Positions 1-5,457 of a stretch of 5,457 nt of DNA are shown piece after piece. The stretch spans positions 1-5,457 of the forward strand of contig MWAR01000368.1 in assembly GCA_002068715.1 (NCBI GenBank), read 5' to 3'. The stretch is from a bacterium ADurb.Bin374 (GTDB taxonomy: Bacteria; Riflebacteria; Ozemobacteria; Ozemobacterales; Ozemobacteraceae). A program made the position numbers and the translations under genes. Within the stretch, counting starts at the first letter, position 1. Each line of letters begins with the position of its first letter. The notes under the pieces are model-generated. The model saw only the letters and a list, made by a program, of their open reading frames with translations, did no database searches and was not told where the DNA came from.

Positions 1-1
1 C

Positions 2-106
2 ACCCTGCCGCTCGGGACCCACTCCATCAGAACGAGGGCGCAGAACGGTTTCGATGTCGGCGAGTTCTCCGCGACCGCGACGGTGCTGATCGAACAGACC
101 CCGCCG
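2..106 (+). other. Protein domain: C-terminal end of an Ig-like module
   Basis: Residues 1-35 of the fragment read as the last two strands of an Ig-like module. A hydrophobic alternating stretch (HSIRTRAQNGFDVGEFS, residues 7-23) sits where other modules have their 'R-x-x-A-x-D-x-A-G-N' strand, and a linker ending in QTPP (32-35) follows. The usual AGN turn is replaced by QNG/DVG, so the assignment rests on position and pattern. The rest of this module lies upstream of the window. Confidence 0.5.
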
Positions 107-3100
107 ACGATGCGGCTGAGGATTTTCGCGAAGGGCGGTGTCGCGTTCGATAACCGTAACTATATAAGCGACTTGGCCGACAACGAGCTGCATCTCGAAA
201 ACCTCAACATGACGGCATCGGACACCGGCGGCTCGGGCCTCGACATGACGACCGCCTCGATGACGATTACGGACATCGACGATGCGGGGAATCCGATCGC
301 CGTGTCGTTGCCGTATACGAACCCCGTCGAAGGCGGCACCCAGGTCCTCTCTGTCGACACTGCCCGGTTCGTTCCCAAAGCGACCCGATGGCTGGGCATC
401 CTCCAGAACGCGCACCGATATCGCATCACCTGTCGTGTCGCCGACAAGGCTGGAAATGTCGGCACGATCACGAGAGACTTCGTCGCCGATGATGTGAAGC
501 CCGGTCTTGCCGACGGAACGCCGCCGACCAGCCCGCCGAACAACCCCGTGGACAAGCTGTTTGTGTATGATCTCGACGCGTATCCCTGGCCGGAGATGCC
601 TCCCGCCGGCGCCATCGTCCCTCTTGTCTGGAACACCGCATCGGGTGCGTTCATGGTCGACCAGGCGTTCGTCAACGAAACGCTGGTCACCGACGAATAC
701 TCCCCGCGGGCGATCCTGTTCAACTCGATCGGTGTCTACGGCAACCTGCACATTGGCGAGGCGTTCAATCCGCCGGTGCAGGCCGGCAGGGACTCGTTCG
801 CCTACAGGGTCGAAGCCTGCTGGGGCTATTCGAGCACGATAACGGCCGGTCCGGATGCCTTTGGAAATAGGCACTCTTTCCGGTTCCCCTATCTTACGGT
901 CAAGAACGGAATGCTTTCCGAACAGTTCGTCGTCTGTGACACGGCCGAGAACCGAGACTATTTCCCCATCGTCCTCAACGTCCGCTCCCCGAGCCTCCGG
1001 CCGGAGCCGCCCGTCGCGGTTCAGTTCCATCGGGTCGGCGACCCCGCGACGGTCTTCACCGTTCACGCCTGGGATACCCTCTTCCCGATGCCGGGAATCG
1101 ACATAGAGAACCGAGAAGTCGTCGTTCACAGCGAGGCGGCCGGCCTGGTCGCCAGCATCACTCTAGTTCCCCTCGAGGTCCCCCAGACGGTCGAGATCAT
1201 CGCCACCGGTGGCAGGGTCATCTCCCAGGCGGCGGTAGCCTCCGGTGAAAGTCAGGTTTCCATCACGTTCAATCAACCCGATACCCCCGGCAGACTCGAT
1301 TTCCAGATCCGCACGGTGGCGAACGGGACCAGATCGCTGACGATGCCCAGACAAAAAAATAACTGGTACTATCATTGGATCAAAAACGACACGCTGAACC
1401 CTGAAATATTCAATGTCTACCCGACGGAAGACATATTCAACCGTCTCTCCGGTCCCGACGCGATGCCCTTCCCCGCGACGTTCACGGTCCAGGCAAGAGA
1501 CTTGGCCAGCGATACGATCACCTCGTTCCTGCGGATCGATTCGAGCGAGGCATCGCTCGAGACCTTGGGCGGCTCCGTAATCCCCGGAACGCTGGTGCGG
1601 GAATACGATACCGACAACGTGTTCTACGGATTCTCCTACGGCATTGCCACGACCCCGGAGACGGACGGCACGTATTATTACGTCGTGCAGGCTGGCGACG
1701 CGGTCTCGCCGGTTTCCCACACGACGTTCGCGTCATACCCGTTCAAGCTCGACTCGATTCCGCCCTTCGTGGCGAAACTCGAGCCGGCTGACGGCGAGAA
1801 GGTCTATGAGATCGCCATGTTCAACGCCCTCATCTCCGACCCGGTCCTTCCAGACGGCACCGCCGGCTCCGGCGTGAATCTCGATACGACCAGGATTCAG
1901 ATCGTTCCCTACAAACTCCTATCGAGAGGAGTGCCGACGAGTGACACGCAGTTCACGAACACCGTCATCGGACCGGATATCCGAGCCACGGATCACACGG
2001 ACAGAATGATCGCCGTCGGTGAAAACGTCCTGCTGTGTGAGCTGACGACAGCAAGCCGGCCGACCGATATCTTCCTGACCGGAACCGTCACGGCGAATGG
2101 CGGCGACTTCCTCTCCGTCACTTCGAGCGGGCTCGATCCCTCGAAATCCTATGCCGTCCTGGCATCCATCTCCGCGTTCATGACCAACGACGAGGTGTCG
2201 GAAGTCTCGGCTGTCCCGGGGCTCCAGATCATCAAGGGGGGATACTACGTCACGTTTGCATATCCGCTCGACAAGGCTCTCAACCGGGGGCCGTTCGTGA
2301 CGTCGACGACCTTGCTCGAAGCCGCGATCGGGGAGTTCGTGTTGTATCCTCAGCGCACATCGCTCTACGCCGGACTGGTGCCGCCCCACGTCGCGACGTT
2401 CACTTCCTCCCCGATCATGACGACGGAGGATCTGCCCATCCCTGCCGGTATCGACGTCACCGTGAAGACCGACAAGGGGTCGTTCGTTCCTGAAGACTCG
2501 AACGGCAAGCCCCGCGATGGCCATCAGGTGAAATCGAGGGCCGACGGCACGATCACCTTCGGCCTGGCCGCCACTGGATACGTTTACGGCTTCGCCGATG
2601 TGACCGCGAAGCTTGCCCTCGCGGTAGCTTCCAATCAGAGCGTCGAGTTGATCCCGCTTCCCCCGTTCACGGTCACCCCTTCAGTCTCGAGTATCGACAT
2701 CACGAAGGCGAATCCCAGCCCGGTAATCAACTTCAACACCTCGTCGATCGGAAAGCCGGGCGATCTCGTTCCCGACGGAACCCTGCTGACGGTCGTCAAC
2801 ACGTTCGGAACGCTTTCCCCCGCCGATGCCGATTCGACGCTGGACGGTCACCAGGTCAGGGTTAAAAACGGCTCGGCGAGTTTTTCCCTCACTTCCACCC
2901 AGCTAGGCACTTCGACCCTGACCATTTCGGCCGGAGAGGTGGTCGTCGAGCAAACGGTCGTGTTCAATGACAAGTATCCTCCGAAAGCTCCGGGCGACCT
3001 GACTTTCAGCGAGACGTTGAACAATACCGGTAACTTCAATATTTCCTGCGGCGCCTCCACGGATTATGCCGGATCGGGTCTCAAACTCTACGTTCTCGAG

Positions 3101-5455
3101 ATCAGCACCTTCTCCGGCGCCTCCTGGGGACCCTGGAAATTCGTCACGTCGAACAAGGCGCCAATCCGCTCGTTCTTCCTCACCGGCCTCGACGAGGGCA
3201 GATACAAGTTCCGCACCTACGCCACGGACAACGCCGGCAACCAAAGTGATTACAGTACAGAAAGCGCTGCCATCATCGTCGACAAGACTGATCCGACCGG
3301 TTCGATGCTCATCAACGGCGGGGCCGCCTGGGCGACCTCGAAAAAGGTCACGCTGAATCTCACGGCGAATGACCTCAACGGCGTCGAGTCCGTGAGGGGC
3401 AGTAATGATGGCAACATTTGGTATCCCTGGGATCCCTTCGTAACGAACTATTCCTGGAACTTGAAAACGGGTGACGGCAACAAGGTCGTGTACGTCCAGT
3501 TCAAAGATTATGCGGGAAATATATCGATCACGTACACCGATGCCATCATTCTCGACTCGACGGGACCGACCGGAACATTCGGAACGAGCGTCACCTACGC
3601 GACCACTCGGGATATCAAACTGCTGTTCACCGCCACCGACCTGAACGGCGTCTCCGCCGTCACCATCTCCAGGAAAGGCCCTGACGGGGTTCTCGCGACC
3701 GAGTCTTTCCCGTTCGTCCCGACCAAGGATCACAGTTTGGGGACGCTCGACGGCACCTACACCTACTACGCCCAGTACACCGACGGACTCGGGAACAAGT
3801 CAGACGTGTTCGTGGCGAACGTTTACTACGATCACACGCCACCTCCTGCTCCGTCGATGATTGCCGAACCCGCCTATTCACCGGGCAGCACGAACGTCGT
3901 GTACTGCAACGCCGTTTCGGATGCCATCTCGCCGGCCATTTCTTACAAGTTCCAATGCGCGCCGGCGACAGACTTCATCTCCAAGGACGAAAGCTCTTGG
4001 ACGACTGAACCTGAATGGGAGTTCACGGGGCTTGTGCACAATCAGATCTATTACTTTCGCGTGAAGGCCCGCGACGGCTCGGGGAACGAAAGTCCGTGGT
4101 CGACGGTCCTGGCTTCGTCGAGGCAGGATGCCCTTGCTCCGACGGGCAGCTATATCGTCGCGCCCGGCAACACCGACCCCGACACCAAATACTCCCGCGA
4201 TACGACCGTCTATTTCGTCGGCTCTGGCCTGACCGACGTGCCGTCCGGCATCAAGAGAGCCTACGTCGAGGTTTCGAGCGACACCTTCTCGACCATCACC
4301 TGGAAGACGAACTGGTTCGATACCACGACAGGTGCCGTGACCTGCACGACGGCCGTTCCGAACGGAACCTATCTCACGGCACGCGCTAAGTTCGAGGACA
4401 ACGCCGGCAACGTTAGCAACTTCATGAATTCTCAGGCGATCGCGATCGATCTGACGAACCCGATCGCGACGGCGACGACCGACTGGCTCGGCAACACCGA
4501 TCCGAACCACGGGGCATCGAAGGATGGGAAGATCAGATTCACCTTCAACGGTTCCATCGACCCCGGCTTCGTTCCCAAAAATTGCAAGAACCAGACGCTC
4601 ACGCTGGATGAGGTCACCCTCCAGCTCGAGGTCGACGACAACCAGGCATTCTCCTCACCGACGATCCAGTCCACCGACATTCTGTCGGGCACAGATACCG
4701 AACACGACTATAATGGCCTCGCGGACGGATGTTATCGCGCCCGCATACGGGTCAAGGATAAATCCGGCCGGGAGAGTACCTGGGGCGCGTATTCAGATGG
4801 TATCTGGGTCGACAAAACCGCGCCGGCCAAGCCGGTGGTTATCGATGATGGCGAGTATTCGGGCATTCCGACGGTGTTGCATGCGAGCTGGTCGGCGGTC
4901 GAGAACGGAAGTGGCGTCGAGAAATACGAGGTGTGCATCGGCACCACGAAGGGCGGGGCGGAGATCGTCCCCTGGACGAATCTCGGAACGGCGACCGAAC
5001 ACAGCTTCACGAATCTCACGCTCGCCCTCGACGGCGTGACGCTGTATTACTTCAGCGTGCGGGCGACCGACAAGGCCGGAAACCTGTCTCAGGTCGGTAC
5101 CGCGGATGGCATCAAGGCGGGCGACCCGTCGCCGCCCGACCCGGTGACGGTCACGGACGACGGTGAGTTCACGCCTTCGGCAACGACCCTGCATGCGATC
5201 TGGACGCAGAGCTTCGACGCCCAGTCGGGTATCGACCGCTACGAATACGCCATCGGTACCGCGAGCGGAACGACGGACGTTCTCGGCGCGACATCGGTCG
5301 GGATCAACCTAGAGTTCACCAACTCGGCGCTCTCCCTCCAGGATGGAGTGAAATACTTCATTCATGTGCGCGCCGTGAACGGCGGCAACACGCCGGCGCC
5401 GTGGTCGGTCGCCGACGGTATCACCTGCGACCTCTCGCCGCCGCCGGTGCCGACG
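2..5455 (+). CDS. Giant multidomain Ig-like/FN3 repeat protein, internal fragment (both ends missing)
   Basis: This reading frame stays open across the entire window, giving 1818 codons with neither start nor stop, so the true gene is longer than 5.4 kb. The translation is all-beta in character and is built from Ig-like and FN3-like modules. Seven copies of a D-x-(A/S/L)-G-(N/R) motif lie in the second half (residues 1076, 1169, 1261, 1358, 1466, 1586, 1690), and an earlier copy is at 148. Linkers such as VDKTDPTG (1093-1100), LDSTGPTG (1184-1191) and VDKTAPAKP (1603-1611) separate modules. Third codon positions are mostly C or G, as expected for a real gene in a GC-rich genome. Only 12 cysteines are present and there is no transmembrane stretch. 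By family knowledge, such arrays are extracellular spacers or adhesive stalks; export and surface location are inferred, since no signal peptide or anchor is in view. No enzymatic domain is recognisable. The specific function is unknown. Confidence 0.95.
107..502 (+). other. Protein domain: Ig-like module with GSGL loop
   Basis: Residues 36-167 form one module. It has a DTGGSGLD loop (74-81) followed by a Thr-rich strand (TTASMTITDI), then a closing strand with YRITCRVADKAGNVG (140-154) and a VADDVKP linker (161-167). The 'D-x-x-GSG-(L/V)-D-x-T' loop followed by a D-x-A-G-N strand is typical of bacterial surface Ig-like repeats. At about 130 residues it is longer than the 90-110 usual for a single Ig-like fold, so the central part (100-135) may be an insertion. 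The only cysteine is C144, so there is no internal disulfide. Confidence 0.6.
503..550 (+). other. Proline-rich inter-domain linker
   Basis: Residues 168-183 contain five prolines (174, 175, 178, 179, 182) with Thr, Ser and Asn between them, and few hydrophobic residues. This composition marks a flexible or extended spacer between the preceding Ig-like module and the unassigned region that follows. Confidence 0.5.
551..1141 (+). other. Unassigned beta-rich region I of the giant protein
   Basis: Residues 184-380 do not show the motifs of the repeat modules. The stretch begins with an aromatic segment (LFVYDLDAYPWPEMP, 186-200) and continues with alternating hydrophobic strands (AIVPLVW, 204-210; AYRVEACWGYSSTI, 267-280; FRFPYLTV, 293-300; EQFVVCDTAENRDYFPIVLNV, starting at 307). 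It contains two cysteines 39 residues apart, C273 and C312, which could pair outside the cell. It is richer in Trp, Phe and Tyr than the downstream spacers. I recognise no family. It could be one or two divergent Ig-like folds or a distinct folded head inserted in the chain. No catalytic motif is evident. Confidence 0.45.
1142..1762 (+). other. Unassigned beta-rich region II of the giant protein
   Basis: Residues 381-587 continue the beta-rich chain. The first part (ASITLVPLEVPQTVEIIA, 384-401, then SQVSITFNQPDTPGRLDFQIRT) looks like strands of a sandwich. A polar aromatic patch follows at 450-463 (RQKNNWYYHWIKND), encoded by a locally A-rich stretch. Then come FTVQARDLASDTITSFLRID (494-513) and a closing strand GTYYYVVQAGDAVSPVS (556-572), which resembles the 'G-x-Y-x-x-x-V-x-A-x-D' end of Ig/FN3 modules. 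The LDSIPP linker (583-588) follows. The last part, about 465-585, is probably an Ig-like module; the first part remains unassigned. There are no cysteines. Confidence 0.4.
1353..1359 (+). repeat. Seven-A homopolymer tract inside the coding frame
   Basis: Seven consecutive A bases fall in the codons for Gln-Lys-Asn (CAA AAA AAT, 1352-1360). Gain of one A would read into TAA directly after the tract. Loss of one A would reach TGA at 1395-1397. The tract stands out in this GC-rich gene. Any role in slippage is inference. Confidence 0.6.
1763..2221 (+). other. Protein domain: Ig-like module with GSGV loop, plus extension
   Basis: Residues 588-740 start with PFVAKLEPADGEKV (588-601), a common opening of bacterial Ig-like repeats ('P-x-x-G-x-x-V'). 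The loop AGSGVNLDTT (621-630) and strand RIQIVPY follow, matching the loop of the module at residues 36-167. The remainder (641-740) is longer than an ordinary closing half. It contains LLCELTT (677-683), TGTVTANGGDF (693-703) and SYAVLASISAF (716-726), and ends without a D-x-A-G-N motif. A second, divergent sandwich may be hidden there. Confidence 0.5.
2222..2401 (+). other. Unassigned beta segment preceding the Big_1-like pair
   Basis: Residues 741-800 contain GGYYVTFAYPLDKALNRG (746-763), which resembles the 'V-T-F-x-x-P-L-D-x-A' edge strand seen in some bacterial Ig-like domains. A hydrophobic stretch with GEFVLYPQRTSLYAGLVPP (777-795) follows. I cannot fit it to a complete domain. It may be the second half of the preceding extended module or a short lone insertion. 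Confidence 0.3.
2402..2665 (+). repeat. Big_1/invasin-like Ig repeat, copy 1
   Basis: Residues 801-888. The core reads AGIDVTVKTDKGSFVPED (815-832), then a DGHQVK loop (839-844), then ADGTITFGL (847-855) and a closing strand ending in VELIP. The order 'dG-x-x-V-T-V-x-x-x-x-G-x-F', polar loop, 'x-x-G-x-x-x-F-x-L' is the pattern of the bacterial Big_1 (invasin/intimin-type) Ig fold, in which the G-x-F turn precedes the loop and a Gly-containing strand follows. Copy 2, immediately downstream, shares the layout including DGHQV. Big_1 domains are usually about 95-100 residues, close to this length. In known proteins they act as extracellular stalk modules. Confidence 0.55.
2666..2977 (+). repeat. 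Big_1/invasin-like Ig repeat, copy 2
   Basis: Residues 889-992. The module opens with a strand (FTVTPSVSSIDITKANPSP, 889-907) and continues with LVPDGTLLTVVNTFGTLSPAD (starting at 922). The loop DGHQVRV (948-954), NGSASFSL (956-963) and a closing strand VVEQTVVF (981-988) follow. 'PDGT-x-x-T-V ... GTLSP ... G-x-x-x-F-x-L' is the Big_1-type signature. DGHQV repeats exactly 109 residues after the copy-1 DGHQV, although the underlying DNA differs at synonymous positions (2516-2530 versus 2843-2857), which indicates an old duplication. A YPPKAPGDL linker (992-1000) leads into the FN3 array. Confidence 0.6.
2978..3289 (+). repeat. FN3-like module A
   Basis: Residues 993-1096. It has the FN3 opening 'P-P-x-A-P' (993-997), strand FNISCGAS (1012-1019), a DYAGSGL loop (1021-1027), strand LYVLEIST (1029-1036), then FFLTGLDEGRYKFRTYATDN (1058-1077). 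That last stretch is the classical 'L-x-x-G-x-Y-x-F-x-x-x-A-x-D' element, followed by AGNQSDYS. The core strand-B tryptophan of FN3 is replaced by Cys (C1016, codon TGC). The module ends at the VDKTDPTG linker. Confidence 0.75.
3290..3565 (+). repeat. Bacterial Ig-like module B (SNDG type)
   Basis: Residues 1097-1188. It shows KKVTLNLTANDLNGVESV (1114-1131), then GSNDGNIWYPW (1133-1143), then SWNLKTGDGNKVVYVQFKDY (1151-1170) with AGNIS. It ends with DAIILDSTGP (1180-1189). The order 'V-T-L-x-L-x-A-x-D-x-x-G-V', 'S-N-D-G-x-x-W', 'W-x-L-x-x-G-D-G-x-K-x-V-Y-V-x-F-x-D-x-A-G-N' is a well-known Ig-like repeat of bacterial and archaeal surface proteins. All its key positions are present, so this is the most canonical module in the window. 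Confidence 0.8.
3566..3838 (+). repeat. Bacterial Ig-like module C (degenerate copy of B)
   Basis: Residues 1189-1279. It repeats the opening of module B: TATDLNGVSAV (1210-1220) against TANDLNGVESV (1121-1131), 89 residues apart. It closes with GTYTYYAQYTDGLGNKS (1251-1267) and YDHTPP (1276-1281). The S-N-D-G-x-x-W turn of module B is replaced by SRKGPDG (1223-1229), and the 'W-x-L-x-x-G-D-G-x-K' strand is shortened to SLGTLDG. It is probably an ancient duplicate of module B that has diverged. Confidence 0.7.
3839..4138 (+). repeat. FN3-like module D
   Basis: Residues 1280-1379. The opening PPPAPSMIAEPAYSPGSTN (1280-1298) is followed by VVYCNAVSD (1299-1307), then ISYKFQCAPATDF (1313-1325). 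The strong FN3 element FTGLVHNQIYYFRVKARDGS (1341-1360) with GNESPWS and the terminal linker ending in QDALAP follows. 'F-T-G-L-x-x-x-x-x-Y-Y-F-R-V-K-A-R-D-x-x-G-N-E-S-x-W-S' is diagnostic of a widespread bacterial FN3 subtype. C1302 stands where strand B usually carries Trp. C1319 lies on the next strand and could pair with it. Confidence 0.78.
4139..4462 (+). repeat. Ig-like module E
   Basis: Residues 1380-1487. It shows DTTVYFVGSGLTDVPSGIKR (1400-1419), then AYVEVSSDTFSTITW (1420-1434), then GTYLTARAKFEDNAGNVSNF (1455-1474). The IDLTNP linker (1482-1487) follows. The 'V-P-S-G-I' turn and the 'G-T-Y-x-x-x-A-x-x-x-D-N-A-G-N-V-S' closing strand identify it as an Ig-like module of the same array. 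It has one cysteine, C1448, with no partner nearby. Confidence 0.65.
4463..4819 (+). repeat. Ig-like module F with insertion
   Basis: Residues 1488-1606. Strand KIRFTFNGSID (1510-1520) is followed by a polar stretch of about 17 residues (PGFVPKNCKNQTLTLDE, 1521-1537). VTLQLEVDDNQAF (1538-1550) and a closing part, HDYNGLADGCYRARIRVKDK (1568-1587) with SGRESTW, come next. It ends in the VDKTAPAKP linker. It is the longest module of the array: its D-x-x-G motif lies 120 residues after that of module E, against 92-108 for the other pairs of neighbours. C1528, in the extra stretch, and C1577, just before the closing strand, could form a disulfide. Confidence 0.65.
4820..5128 (+). repeat. FN3-like module G (IGT-type tandem copy 1)
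   Basis: Residues 1607-1709. It has a DDGEY opening (1615-1619), LHASWSAVENGSGVEKYEVC (1626-1645), IGTTKGG (1646-1652), VPWTNLG (1656-1662), and FTNLTLALDGVTLYYFSVRA (1669-1688), followed by TDKAGNLSQ (1689-1697). The core Trp (W1630), the 'S-G-(V/I)-x-x-Y-E' loop and the 'Y-Y-F-S-V-R-A-x-D-x-A-G-N' strand are all present. This is a complete FN3 fold of the 'Y-E-x-x-I-G-T-x-x-G-G' subtype. The next module is its sister copy. Confidence 0.8.
5129..5437 (+). repeat. FN3-like module H (IGT-type tandem copy 2)
   Basis: Residues 1710-1812. It parallels module G: DDGEF (1719-1723), TTLHAIW (1728-1734), SGIDRYEYAIGTASG (1742-1756), FTNSALSLQDGVKYFIHVRA (1772-1791), ADGI (1804-1807). The core tryptophans of G and H (W1630, W1734) are 104 residues apart. 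The W-T turn of G is LGATSVG here, and the D-x-A-G-N turn has become N-G-G-N (1793-1796). The module ends with CDLSPP, and a further module begins with PPVPT at the window edge. Confidence 0.78.
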
Positions 5456-5457
5456 AT

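Noticed and set aside
110..112. In-frame ATG (Met37) as a possible start of the gene
   Set aside because: The same frame is open and domain-like upstream of it to the window edge, there is no convincing ribosome binding site, and no signal peptide follows.
1919..2524. 201-codon open frame on the - strand
   Set aside because: Arg/Gly/Asp-rich translation without domain features, antisense to the coherent + strand product.
3066..3356. Short + strand frames out of phase with the giant gene, such as this one
   Set aside because: Ser/Arg/Pro-rich translations typical of out-of-phase reading of this codon usage. They overlap the FN3-A and Ig-B coding sequence, and no ribosome binding site was seen.
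2903..3733. 276-codon open frame on the - strand
   Set aside because: It lies entirely inside the + strand frame that encodes FN3/Ig modules. Its translation is Arg/Gly/Val/Asp-rich with no recognisable domain. Long antisense frames are expected opposite genes with C/G-ending codons.
3226..4411. Exact 16-bp direct repeat GGACAACGCCGGCAAC at 3226-3241 and 4396-4411
   Set aside because: Both copies encode the conserved D-N-A-G-N turn of FN3/Ig modules with the preferred codons. There is no sign of a mobile element or recombination site.
4436..4443. GCGATCGC palindrome (same sequence as the cyanobacterial HIP1 motif)
   Set aside because: I noted only this one copy, and it falls in Ala-Ile codons. 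It gives no support for a cyanobacterial origin.
4440..4469. Perfect 9-bp inverted repeat (TCGCGATCG / CGATCGCGA) with a 12-base loop, possible hairpin or terminator
   Set aside because: It has no T-run and lies in mid-gene. It arises from repeated Ala-Ile (GCG ATC) codons, so coding sequence explains it.
3878..4510. 210-codon open frame on the - strand
   Set aside because: It is antisense to FN3-D, Ig-E and the start of Ig-F, has an Arg-rich composition and no motif, and is explained by the codon bias of the real gene.

Overview
The whole window is the interior of one very large protein-coding gene on the + strand. The frame whose codons begin at position 2 is open from the first base to the last: 1818 sense codons (2-5455), with no stop, no supported start and no intergenic gap. 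I see no RNA gene, promoter, terminator, mobile element, CRISPR array or second gene.

The protein looks like a secreted or surface-exposed, all-beta, multidomain bacterial protein. It is rich in Thr, Ser, Asp, Gly and Val, poor in Cys, and has no obvious membrane segment or catalytic motif. The second half (about residues 993-1812) is a regular string of eight fibronectin type III (FN3) or Ig-like modules of about 90-120 residues. Most end in a 'D-x-(A/S/L)-G-(N/R)-x-S' strand motif followed by a 'D-x-T-x-P' type linker. The first half is less regular. It has two Ig-like modules with a 'GSG(L/V)' loop, a tandem pair resembling invasin/Big_1-type Ig domains (about residues 801-992), and long beta-rich stretches that I cannot assign (about residues 184-587).

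Layout in residues: 1-35 end of a preceding module; 36-167 Ig-like; 168-183 Pro-rich linker; 184-587 unassigned; 588-740 Ig-like with extension; 741-800 unassigned beta segment; 801-888 and 889-992 Big_1-like pair; 993-1096 FN3-A; 1097-1188 Ig-B; 1189-1279 Ig-C; 1280-1379 FN3-D; 1380-1487 Ig-E; 1488-1606 Ig-F; 1607-1709 FN3-G; 1710-1812 FN3-H; 1813-1818 start of the next module.

Organism: bacterial, GC-rich, with strong use of C- or G-ending codons (GTC, ATC, ACG, TCG, GAC). Giant FN3/Ig-array proteins of this style are known from environmental lineages with large surface proteins (for example Omnitrophota, Riflebacteria-like groups, Planctomycetota). The sequence alone does not decide the phylum. 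The protein's function (adhesion, cell-surface stalk or fibre, predation, matrix) cannot be read from this fragment, because the signal peptide, any catalytic or binding head and the anchoring end all lie outside it.
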